DNA from: Prolixibacteraceae bacterium
GTDB taxonomy: Bacteria > Bacteroidota > Bacteroidia > Bacteroidales > Prolixibacteraceae
Assembly: GCA_007116765.1 (NCBI GenBank)
Contig: SKHV01000469.1
Span: forward strand, 1 to 12,406
Length of the DNA stretch: 12,406 bases
Reading direction: 5' to 3'
Shown here: in pieces, positions 1-5,962 of the stretch
Layout: each line of letters starts with the position of its first letter
How positions within the stretch are numbered: the stretch's first letter is position 1
Program-made: the position numbers and the translations under genes
The notes under the pieces: model-generated
What the model saw: only the letters and a program-made list of their open reading frames with translations
Database searches by the model: none
What the model was told of the DNA's origin: nothing

Positions 1-2
1 AA

Positions 3-80
3 AGGAAAAGAAAGGTTCGTGAAATGCAAAGAATTATGGTTAAATTTGACATTTCACCTAATGATTTAGCATTTTTATAA
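3..80 (+). other. possible C-terminal tail of an upstream gene
   Basis: One reading frame is open from the window edge to a TAA at 78-80. It reads RKRKVREMQRIMVKFDISPN followed by DLAFL. No family is recognisable from 25 residues, and an open frame this short is not strong evidence of coding. It is recorded only because the window may cut a gene here. The stretch from 81 to 223 has no gene that can be supported. Confidence 0.15.
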
Positions 81-156
81 TATGTTGAATATCAAGGTAT
101 AGAAAAAACGTTACTCAAGATTTTAACGAACCACTACCGAATAAAATAAGCTCAAA

Positions 157-213
157 TCGTATCATTATTATCGGATATTTATCGAATAAAAACGAATCAT
201 ATCGTATCGATAC
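157..213 (+). promoter_or_regulatory. ATCGTATC repeats and palindrome upstream of the fic pseudogene
   Basis: The octamer ATCGTATC occurs at 157-164 and again at 201-208. The second copy overlaps the perfect 10-base palindrome GTATCGATAC at 204-213, ten bases before the TTG start of the Fic frame. Related ATCGAATAAAA and CGAATAAAA pieces lie nearby. Dyad symmetry directly before a gene whose product ends in a winged helix fits an autoregulatory operator, but that is inference from position and symmetry only. Confidence 0.3.
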
Positions 214-223
214 TAAATAAAAA

Positions 224-1279
224 TTGATACATTTGAATGTGGAAAATAAGGTACATACATTTTCGCTGACTTTAGACTGGGAGCTTATCCGGTTAATTAG
301 TCAGATTGATAGATTTGATGCTTCATGGACGTCAATAGAGAAAAAAGAAGTACAGAGCCTTAAGCAATTGAAAAGTATTGCTACAGTTAGGAGTGTCGGA
401 GCTTCAACAAGGATTGAAGGTTCAAAAATGTCAGACTAAGAAGTAGAAATATTACTAAAGGAAATTGACATCACAAAAATTGTTGATAGAGATTCCCAAG
501 AAGTTGTTGGATATTTTGAAACTCTGGATTTGATTTCTGAATCATATGAGGAAATTTCGATTACAGAAAATAGTCTGAAAAGCCTGCACAATATCTTACT
601 AAAACATAGCAAGAAAGATTCATGGCACAAAGGCGACTACAAACAACATATCAATGCCGTAAAAGCTAAATTACCAGATGGAACCCGACAAATAATATTT
701 CAGACCACGGAAGCAGGATTCCCAACTCAGGATGCAATGAGATTTCTTATTGATTGGTATATAAATGATAATGAAACTCATCCATTGGTAAAATGTGCAA
801 TATTTGCTTATGAATTTGTGAGTATTCATCCTTTTCAAGATGGAAACGGACGACTAAGCAGATTGCTTGCAACTTTACTTTTGCTAAAGCATGGATATAA
901 ATGGATTCAATATGTTAGTTTCGAGCATGAAATTGAAAGTAGAAAAACCGAGTATTATAGAGTTCTAAGGAGTTGTCAGACACAAAGACCCAATGAAGTT
1001 GTTACGGATTGGATTCGATTTTTTTTTAATGCTCTTGGAAATATCCAGCATCAACTAATGGTGAAACTTGAAAGCAAAGGAGTTGAAACAAAATTATCAC
1101 CACGAGAAAAATCAATATTGACTTATATTGAAAATAATGCTGGTTGCAAGTCAGGAGAAATTGCTAAGAAATTAGGCATCCCTAATCCTACTGTTAAACG
1201 AATTTTGCCCAAACTATTAGAGAAAAATTTAATAGAAAAATTTGGAACTGGACCTGGAACAAATTATTCGATGAAATAA
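224..1279 (+). pseudogene. Fic-family protein AMPylase, interrupted by one in-frame TAA
   Basis: A single frame runs from a TTG at 224 to a TAA at 1277-1279 and is broken only by TAA at 437-439. Fic enzymes transfer AMP or related groups onto target hydroxyls. The N-terminal 71 codons end with STRIEGSKMSD; S61-TRI-E65-G66 fits the class II inhibitory motif (S/T)xxxE(G/N). After the stop the frame resumes as EVEILL, so the usual SDEEV context implies a GAA to TAA change. The Fic core carries HPFQDGNGRLSR with its catalytic His at 827-829. The C-terminus has a winged helix (about 1100-1260) ending GTNYSMK. About 350 codons matches the family length. There is no ATG before codon 69, so TTG 224 or GTG 239 would be the start. 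A stop at 218-220 blocks upstream extension. It could be a true pseudogene, a split gene translated by reinitiation (for example ATG 530), or a sequence error. Confidence 0.85.
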
Positions 1280-1468
1280 AAAACGCCCTACAAAATTATA
1301 AACAGACTACTTGATGGATTTGACGGAAAGTTGACAACCTCGAAATGGGCGAAAATCAGTAAGTGTTCACAAGATACAGCTCTTCGAGATATTCAAGATT
1401 TAATGAAGAAGGATATTTTACAAAAAGAAGTAAGCGGTGGAAGAAGCACAAATTATGAATTAAAATAA
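1280..1468 (+). pseudogene. orphan C-terminal winged helix of a second Fic protein
   Basis: Immediately after the Fic stop, and in the same frame, 62 codons read through INRLLDGFDGKLTTSKWAKI, then CSQDTALRDIQDLMKKDILQ and end GGRSTNYELK before TAA 1466-1468. From memory of the family this is the typical C-terminus of Fic proteins of the DUF4172 type, a winged-helix domain. No plausible start codon precedes it, and no Fic core of that subtype is present. It ends (S)TNYELK where the preceding gene ends (G)TNYSMK, so two related Fic tails stand back to back. This suggests recombination or deletion between two Fic genes. It could be read only by passing the TAA at 1277. Confidence 0.6.
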
Positions 1469-1469
1469 A

Positions 1470-1583
1470 TGCCAGTCGGTAATCGTGAAGACCGCCCCGC
1501 CAGACTTAACTGACGGAGTGAAGAACCTCAAAAAACGACTCGAAATACTTTACCCCGATAATCATATAATAGCAACTAAATAA
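1470..1583 (+). pseudogene. remnant C-terminus of a LytS/YehU-type sensor histidine kinase
   Basis: This frame has no stop from at least 1470 to TAA 1581-1583 and ends with DGVKNLKKRLEILYPDNHII ATK. GxxNLKKRLEILYP is the usual sequence just after the ATP-binding G-box of LytS/YehU-type kinases (commonly GLxNVrxRLxLLY). The intact LytTR regulator, the normal genetic partner of such a kinase, starts 38 bases downstream. I infer that a kinase gene once preceded the regulator and was truncated when the Fic material arrived. Only the last 20-odd residues are recognisable. The codons before position 1512 cannot be assigned. Confidence 0.45.
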
Positions 1584-1621
1584 AATAATTTGTATTTTAA
1601 GGCGCAATTAACAATAGACAC

Positions 1622-2314
1622 ATGACCATTAAATGCATTGCAATAGATGATGAACCGCTGGCAATTGTGAAAATAGTTTCATTTATCGATCGGCTTCCTC
1701 TCCTTTCGTTATGCAAAACATTCAATAAATCCCACAATGCATTAAAATACATAGAAAAAGAAGAGACGGGGCTTATTTTTCTCGATATTGAAATTTATAA
1801 CATGTCAGGTATTGATTTTCTTACGGCCATTAACAAACAAATACCGGTGGTTTTCACCACGGCTTATAGTCAATATGCTCTAAAGGGCTATGAGTTTGAT
1901 GTAATAGATTACCTGTTGAAACCCATCTCGTTTGAGCGTTTTGCCCTTGCAGCAAAAAAGGCAGCACAACGTATTTCAGAAAAGAGTAAGCAGTCCGAAA
2001 ACAAAAACGACTTCATTTTTGTAAAGTCAGGCTACCAACACAGAAAAGTTATGCTCAACGAAATTGTTTATATTGAAGGGATGCGCGATTTTAGGTGCAT
2101 TGTAACTTGTAACGAAAACATTCTTACACCCTGCACTTTTAAAAGTCTGGAAGAAATATTGCCCCAAAACATATTCGTGAGCGTACATAAATCTTATATG
2201 ATTTCGTTGTCGAAGATTGATTCGGTAGAGAAATACCGCATCCGCATTAACAAAACGCTTATCCCGGTAAGCGAAAGTTACAGGGATAAATTCTTCGATA
2301 AACTTGAATTATAA
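1622..2314 (+). CDS. LytTR-family response regulator
   Basis: A 230-residue two-component response regulator. The receiver domain (about 3-118) shows the acidic cluster IDDEP (D9, D10, E11), phosphoacceptor D55 in FLDIEI, T80 in FTTAYS, and K100 in LLKPISF. A short polar linker (119-129) leads to a LytTR DNA-binding domain (130-228) with the typical YIEGMRDFRCI, FVSVHKSYMI and PVSESYR segments. It is expected to be phosphorylated by a membrane LytS-like kinase and to bind paired sites in target promoters. No intact kinase is in the window; a probable kinase remnant ends 38 bases upstream, so the regulator may be an orphan or depend on another kinase. The ATG at 1622 gives a normal receiver N-terminus. 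The thioesterase start follows 10 bases after its stop, which suggests co-transcription. Confidence 0.93.
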   Translation: MTIKCIAIDDEPLAIVKIVSFIDRLPLLSLCKTFNKSHNALKYIEKEETGLIFLDIEIYNMSGIDFLTAINKQIPVVFTTAYSQYALKGYEFDVIDYLLKPISFERFALAAKKAAQRISEKSKQSENKNDFIFVKSGYQHRKVMLNEIVYIEGMRDFRCIVTCNENILTPCTFKSLEEILPQNIFVSVHKSYMISLSKIDSVEKYRIRINKTLIPVSESYRDKFFDKLEL

Positions 2315-2324
2315 ATTAACTACT

Positions 2325-2807
2325 ATGCGAAAAATCAGAAACGTACACCAAAACGACGACCCCGAAAAATACATTTGTTTTGGATGCGCCCCACATAACC
2401 CGCACGGCCTACACCTCGAGTTTTGGGAGGACGGTGATTTTGTGCTCACCAAGTGGCAGCCACAAAAACATCTGGCTGGCTGGGTAAACGTATTACACGG
2501 TGGCATACAGGCCACCATCATGGACGAAGTGGCCGCCTGGGTGGTATATGTGAAATGTGCCACGGCCGGTGTAACCTCGCAAATGAACGTGAAGTACAAT
2601 AAACCGGTATTTATGAACCATGGCGAAATAATAGTGAGAGGGACCCTTATTAAACAAGAAAAACGTATCGCCACCATTAAAACACAGCTTGAATGCGATG
2701 GGGAAATATGCTCCGAAGCTGAACTTGAATATTTTGTTTACCCCGAAAACATAGCCCGAAAAAAATTCTATTACCCCGGGGTAGATGCTTTTTTCGAAGA
2801 AAAATAG
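2325..2807 (+). CDS. PaaI-family hotdog-fold acyl-CoA thioesterase
   Basis: A 160-residue single hotdog-domain protein. CFGCAPHNPHGL (residues 18-29) matches the Cys-Gly-x-x-Asn-x-x-Gly-Leu entry motif. VLHGGIQATIMDE (56-68) carries the HGG signature and acidic residue D67, which is in the position of the catalytic acid of PaaI-like thioesterases. The predicted role is hydrolysis of an acyl-CoA in the cytoplasm; the substrate cannot be told. A longer frame with a TTG at 2304 would overlap the regulator gene, but the ATG at 2325 gives a natural N-terminus MRKIRNVHQNDDPEKY and leaves a 10-base gap, so I prefer it. It precedes the histidine promoter region and probably belongs to the regulator's transcription unit. 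Confidence 0.85.
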   Translation: MRKIRNVHQNDDPEKYICFGCAPHNPHGLHLEFWEDGDFVLTKWQPQKHLAGWVNVLHGGIQATIMDEVAAWVVYVKCATAGVTSQMNVKYNKPVFMNHGEIIVRGTLIKQEKRIATIKTQLECDGEICSEAELEYFVYPENIARKKFYYPGVDAFFEEK

Positions 2808-2837
2808 AGAGCTTAACTTAAAAATAACAATAATTTT

Positions 2838-2869
2838 ATTGCTAAACTTTCAAATTATAACTATTATTG
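2838..2869 (+). promoter_or_regulatory. candidate Bacteroidota promoter for the his leader
   Basis: TATTATTG at 2862-2869 matches the Bacteroidota -7 consensus TAnnTTTG in all but one fixed position. ATTG at 2838-2841 lies 20 bases before it, the usual spacing for the -33 TTTG element. Transcription would begin near 2875-2877, about 16 bases before the leader peptide ATG. The surrounding sequence is very AT-rich. Assignment is by pattern only. Confidence 0.5.
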
Positions 2870-2891
2870 CACCACAAAATAATTAAGAAAA

Positions 2892-2948
2892 ATGACAGTA
2901 TTATTCGGACATCATCACGGCCATCACTTAAACCTGCAAACGCGGTAG
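2892..2948 (+). CDS. histidine operon leader peptide
   Basis: A short frame encodes MTVLFGHHHGHHLNLQTR followed by TAG. Five of six consecutive codons (2910-2927) are histidine codons. The frame sits between a promoter-like element and an intrinsic terminator, 108 bases before hisG. This is the classic design of an attenuation leader peptide, functionally like enterobacterial hisL although not similar in sequence outside the His run. When charged histidine tRNA is scarce the ribosome should stall at the His run. When it is plentiful it should reach the stop codon at 2946-2948, which lies inside the antiterminator strand. The His run, the position and the matching RNA structures together make a chance frame unlikely. 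Confidence 0.88.
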   Translation: MTVLFGHHHGHHLNLQTR

Positions 2949-3007
2949 GCTGGAACGTTTATGTCTGAACTATAATTAAGATATTCGTTGACAAGTAAAG
3001 GCTTACC
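2944..3007 (+). promoter_or_regulatory. antiterminator pairing of the his attenuator
   Basis: GGTAGGCT at 2944-2951, overlapping the leader stop codon, can pair with GGCTTACC at 3000-3007: G2944-C3007, G2945-C3006, T2946-A3005, A2947-T3004, G2948-T3003 (wobble), G2949-C3002, C2950-G3001, T2951-G3000 (wobble). This sequesters the 5' arm of the terminator. A ribosome at the stop codon would cover 2944-2951 and free the terminator. A ribosome stalled at the His codons 20-30 bases upstream would leave it available. The logic follows established peptide-leader attenuation; stability was not computed. Confidence 0.7.
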
Positions 3008-3032
3008 ATTTTGGTAGGCCTTTATTATTTTT
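2997..3032 (+). terminator. intrinsic terminator of the his attenuator
   Basis: AAAGGCTTACC at 2997-3007 and GGTAGGCCTTT at 3013-3023 form an 11-base-pair stem with one T-G wobble (3003/3017) around the loop ATTTT. A T-rich tract TTTATTATTTTT (3021-3032) follows. It lies 24 bases before the hisG ATG and after a His-rich leader, so it is read as a conditional terminator and not as the end of the preceding transcript. Its 3' arm begins GGTAGGC, identical to 2944-2950 in the leader. Confidence 0.88.
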
Positions 3033-3056
3033 GCAAACACTGAAAATAAAATAAAC

Positions 3057-3917
3057 ATGGACACTATTTTACGAATTGCCATTCAAACCAAAGGCCGCTT
3101 AAACGAAGAATCGGTAGAGCTGATAAAAGAATGCGGAATTAAACTCACCGTTGGGAAGCGACAATTGTTGTCGCCATCGAAAAATTTCCCAATAGAGGTG
3201 CTTTACCTCCGCGACGACGATATCCCGGAAACCGTGGCCGACGGCGTGGCCGACATTGGCATTGTGGGTGAAAACGAAATGCTCGAGAAAGACAAAAACG
3301 TTGATCTCGTAAAACGTCTTGGCTTTAGCAAATGCCGCTTATCTTTAGCCATCCCCAAAGGCGATGAATATACTGGCCCTGAGTGGTTCGATGGCAAAAC
3401 CATTGCTACTTCGTACCCGATAATTCTAAAAAAATTCTTTACTGATAAAGGGGTTAATGCAAACATACACGTGATTAACGGTTCGGTTGAAATTGCTCCC
3501 GGCATTGGCCTTGCCGATGGTATTTTCGACATTGTTAGCTCAGGCGGAACCCTGGTGTCGAACGGGCTTAAAGAGGTTGAAGTAGTTACCCCGAGCGAAG
3601 CCGTTTTGCTAAAAACCCCGGGCTTAAGCCCCGATAAGCAGGCAATTCTCGACGAACTGCTGTTCCGTATCGAATCGGTTGAACGCTCGAAAGGGAAAAA
3701 ATACATCATGCTGAACGCACCCAACAAACAACTCGACCAAATAATTAGCATGCTTCCGGGCATGAAAAGCCCCACGGTAATGCCCCTGGCCGAAAGTGGA
3801 TGGAGTTCGGTTCATTCGGTAATTGAAGAAAAATTCTTTTGGGAGAATATTTCAAAACTAAAAACCCTTGGCGCCGAAGGTATTTTGGTGCTTCCTATTG
3901 AGAAAATGATAATGTAA
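3057..3917 (+). CDS. hisG: ATP phosphoribosyltransferase, long form
   Basis: Catalyses the first step of histidine synthesis, joining ATP and PRPP to give phosphoribosyl-ATP. The 286-residue length and C-terminal domain identify the long (HisG-L) form. The catalytic region (about 5-210) shows QTKGRLNEES, LRDDDIPETVADGVADIGIV, TSYP and the PRPP-binding stretch ending DIVSSGGTL (residues 158-166). Residues 212-285, starting KYIMLNAP and ending EGILVLPIEKM, form the ACT-like HisG_C domain that binds histidine for feedback inhibition in this form. No separate HisZ subunit is needed. The ATG at 3057 is 24 bases after the attenuator's T-tract, so expression should depend on readthrough. It is the first structural gene of the operon. 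Confidence 0.97.
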   Translation: MDTILRIAIQTKGRLNEESVELIKECGIKLTVGKRQLLSPSKNFPIEVLYLRDDDIPETVADGVADIGIVGENEMLEKDKNVDLVKRLGFSKCRLSLAIPKGDEYTGPEWFDGKTIATSYPIILKKFFTDKGVNANIHVINGSVEIAPGIGLADGIFDIVSSGGTLVSNGLKEVEVVTPSEAVLLKTPGLSPDKQAILDELLFRIESVERSKGKKYIMLNAPNKQLDQIISMLPGMKSPTVMPLAESGWSSVHSVIEEKFFWENISKLKTLGAEGILVLPIEKMIM

Positions 3918-3919
3918 TA

Positions 3920-3994
3920 CAGTCATTAGTTAATAGTCATTAGTCATTGTGTTTTTCACTCTACTAATGACTTAATGACCAATGACCAATGACT
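3920..3994 (+). repeat. inverted tandem-repeat pair between hisG and hisD, no cargo
   Basis: The left arm repeats AGTCATTAG-like units (3921-3930, 3935-3949). The right arm (3963-3994) repeats their complement as ACTAATGAC, TTAATGAC, CAATGAC, CAATGACT. Only about 13 bases (TGTTTTTCACTCT) separate the arms, so the mRNA can form an imperfect hairpin in several registers. There is no gene inside. The gap is otherwise unremarkable, and hisD starts 7 bases after it. Confidence 0.85.
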
Positions 3995-4001
3995 TATAAC
4001 T

Positions 4002-5288
4002 ATGAAAGTAATAAAGAATCCGTTGAAATTAGATTGGCCATCCCTTCTGCAACGCCCGGTTTTCGAAACAGCTTCGCTCAACCAAAAGGTGAAAGCGGTG
4101 CTCGACGATGTGAAAGCCAATGGCGACGCGGCAGTGAAAAAATACACGGCCATGTTCGATAAAATGGAATTATCGGACTTTCTGGTTTCGCAGGCCGAAA
4201 TTGAAGCCGGTTCAAAGGCCATTGCACCTGCCCTTAGAGCGGCTATCGAAAGTGCAGCGGCCAATATCCGTAAGTTTCACGAGGCGCAACGCTTCGAAAC
4301 TGTTGTTATTGAGACAACGCCAGGAGTTAAATGCTGGCAAAAAAGTGTAGGCATCGAAAAAGTAGGCTTGTACATACCCGGCGGAACTGCTCCTCTGTTT
4401 TCAACAGTATTGATGTTGGCTATTCCGGCTCAAATTGCAGGCTGCAAGGAAATTGTGCTATGCACGCCCCCGCAAAAAGATGGAAAAATACCCGCAGCCG
4501 TTTTGTTTGCTGCCAAACTCTCGGGAATTACAAAGGTGTTTAAAATTGGCGGCATACAGGCCATTGGTGCTATGGCTTACGGAACCGAAAGTGTTCCTAA
4601 AGTATTCAAGATTTTTGGTCCCGGCAACCAATATGTAACAGCCGCCAAGCAGTTGGTTAGCATGAGCGATGTGGCCATCGACATGCCGGCCGGCCCCAGC
4701 GAAGTAGCTGTTATGGCCGACGAAACCGCCGACGCTGCTTTCGTAGCTTCCGACCTGCTCTCGCAGGCCGAACACGGTGCAGATAGCCAGGTGATTTTAG
4801 TTACCACTTCCGAAAAACTTATCGACGAGGTTCAGGTTGAATTGAAAAAGCAACTCAAAATGCTGCCCCGAATGGATTACGCTTTTAAAGCACTGGAAAA
4901 CAGCCGTATATTTCTTGTGAAAACCGAACAGGAAATGATTGACATGATGAACCTGTACGCTGCCGAGCACCTCATTATTCAAATGAAAGATTATGCCGGT
5001 GTAGCTGAAAAAATCATCAACGCGGGTTCTATTTTCCTGGGAAATTACACGCCCGAAAGTGCCGGCGATTATGCCTCGGGAACCAACCACACCCTTCCAA
5101 CCAATGGGTGGGCAAAAACATACAGTGGAGTTAACCTCGACAGTTTTATCCGCAAAATCACCTTTCAGGAGATTACAAAAGAAGGAATCCAGAAACTCGG
5201 GCCCATAATTGAGCAAATGGCCGAAGCCGAGCATTTGTTTGCACATAAGAATGCGGCAACGTTGAGGATGAAAAAGGAAGACAATTGA
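4002..5288 (+). CDS. hisD: histidinol dehydrogenase
   Basis: Catalyses the last two oxidations of the pathway, histidinol to histidine with two NAD+ and a bound zinc. At 428 residues it has the normal length. Signatures in order are KVGLYIPGGTAPLFSTVLM (120-138), FGPGNQYVTAAKQLVS (205-220), IDMPAGPSEVAVMAD (226-240), LLSQAEHGADSQVIL (252-266), the catalytic pair E322-H323 in AAEHLIIQ, and SAGDYASGTNHTLPTNG (353-369). By comparison with the E. coli enzyme the zinc ligands should be Q255, H258, D356 and H415 (FAHKN). The final codons GAA GAC AAT coincide with one unit of the 10-base array that follows, so the extreme C-terminus has apparently been made by repeat sequence. The ATG at 4002 gives a normal N-terminus. 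Confidence 0.97.
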   Translation: MKVIKNPLKLDWPSLLQRPVFETASLNQKVKAVLDDVKANGDAAVKKYTAMFDKMELSDFLVSQAEIEAGSKAIAPALRAAIESAAANIRKFHEAQRFETVVIETTPGVKCWQKSVGIEKVGLYIPGGTAPLFSTVLMLAIPAQIAGCKEIVLCTPPQKDGKIPAAVLFAAKLSGITKVFKIGGIQAIGAMAYGTESVPKVFKIFGPGNQYVTAAKQLVSMSDVAIDMPAGPSEVAVMADETADAAFVASDLLSQAEHGADSQVILVTTSEKLIDEVQVELKKQLKMLPRMDYAFKALENSRIFLVKTEQEMIDMMNLYAAEHLIIQMKDYAGVAEKIINAGSIFLGNYTPESAGDYASGTNHTLPTNGWAKTYSGVNLDSFIRKITFQEITKEGIQKLGPIIEQMAEAEHLFAHKNAATLRMKKEDN

Positions 5289-5460
5289 AGGTGAAGGCGG
5301 TTGGAAACTGTTGGAAACTGTTGGAAAAATGGGAAAGCAATAGAAGACGATTGGAAGCAATTGGAAAAAGGGAAGGCAGTTGAAGGCGATTGAAAACAAT
5401 AGAAGATGATTGAAGGCAGTTGGAAAAAGAGGAGACAATAGGAAATAGTTGAAGGCAATA
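5277..5460 (+). repeat. 10-base-period degenerate tandem array (left arm)
   Basis: The stretch divides into about 17 units of roughly 10 bases with consensus GRARRCRRTT, for example GAAGACAATT (5277-5286), GGAAACTGTT twice, GAAGACGATT, GAAGGCGATT, GAAAACAATA and GAAGGCAATA. A few units are 8-12 bases. It is almost pure purine plus TT on this strand. It starts inside the last codons of hisD and ends just before the four-helix-bundle gene. Its complement appears in inverted orientation after that gene. Reverse-strand open frames here are low-complexity artefacts of the array. Confidence 0.88.
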
Positions 5461-5484
5461 AAAAAGTGTTGTATAGATTATAAA

Positions 5485-5862
5485 ATGAGATTAGAAGAAC
5501 TTGAAATATATCAGATTGCACTTCGTTTAGGAGATGAGGTTTGGGATATTGTAATCAAATGGGATTGGTTTGAAAAACGAGGAATTGGACAACAATTGAC
5601 CGATGCTGCTGACTCAATTAGTGCAAATATTTCAGAAGGATATGGACGACTTTCACCTCGCGACAATCGAAGATTTTGCCTTTTCGCACGAGGCTCATTA
5701 AACGAAACTGCAACCTGGCTGTATAAAGCCCATCACCGTAATTTGATTGATGATTCAACATACAACCAACTTTCAAGTGAGTGCAATAACTTGAAAATTA
5801 AACTTTGGAATTATATAGTCGCATTAGATAAAAGAATTATAAACGAAAAAAGCAACGGATAA
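5485..5862 (+). CDS. four-helix bundle protein (S23/IVP family)
   Basis: A 125-residue all-helical protein of the family first known from open frames inside 23S rRNA intervening sequences (TIGR02436-like) and related in fold to the Avd accessory protein of diversity-generating retroelements. The signature DSISANISEGYGR (43-55) is followed by FCLFARGSLNE (64-74), with basic and aromatic residues typical of the family. Family biochemistry is largely unknown; nucleic-acid binding is suspected. The frame could extend to TTG 5449, but the first 12 codons would be array sequence, so ATG 5485 is chosen. It interrupts hisD-hisC, is more AT-rich than the his genes, and is enclosed by inverted 10-base arrays. 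It has no apparent role in histidine synthesis. Confidence 0.9.
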   Translation: MRLEELEIYQIALRLGDEVWDIVIKWDWFEKRGIGQQLTDAADSISANISEGYGRLSPRDNRRFCLFARGSLNETATWLYKAHHRNLIDDSTYNQLSSECNNLKIKLWNYIVALDKRIINEKSNG

Positions 5863-5897
5863 CAGTTAAGACATGAAACATGCATATTGCATAAATA

Positions 5898-5952
5898 CAA
5901 TTGTTTTCAATCGTTTTCGATAGTTTTCAATTGTCTTCTCGTTGTTTTCAAA
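5898..5952 (+). repeat. 10-base-period array, inverted copy (right arm)
   Basis: Five units with a strict 10-base step read as TTGTTTTCAA, TCGTTTTCGA, TAGTTTTCAA, TTGTCTTCTC and GTTGTTTTCA. On the other strand these become GAAAACAATT, GAAAACGATT, GAAAACTATC and GAAGACAATT, the same unit family as 5277-5460. The arms therefore face each other around the four-helix-bundle gene. The array ends 10 bases before the hisC ATG. Confidence 0.88.
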
Positions 5953-5962
5953 ACAGGATAAA

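Noticed and set aside
437..439. Stop-codon recoding or an alternative genetic code in the Fic gene
   Set aside because: Many other genes in the window end naturally at TAA, the codon is not UGA or UAG of known insertion systems, and no supporting RNA structure was noticed.
2808..3056. Riboswitch or T-box upstream of hisG
   Set aside because: The short His-rich ORF and its overlap with the antiterminator strand explain the region fully. No T-box-like conserved sequence was recognised.
3203..3775. 190-codon reverse-strand frame inside hisG
   Set aside because: It is the antisense shadow of a well-supported hisG gene. The same applies to reverse frames within hisB, hisC, hisH and the thioesterase.
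5277..5460. CRISPR-like array
   Set aside because: The units are about 10 bases, degenerate and contiguous, without unique spacers of constant length, and no cas genes are present.
4797..5521. Two long reverse-strand frames (4797-5438 and 5165-5521) rich in Phe, Leu, Ser and Pro that look like membrane proteins
   Set aside because: They read the complement of the 10-base purine array and the back of hisD. The composition and repetition come from the array, with no family features.
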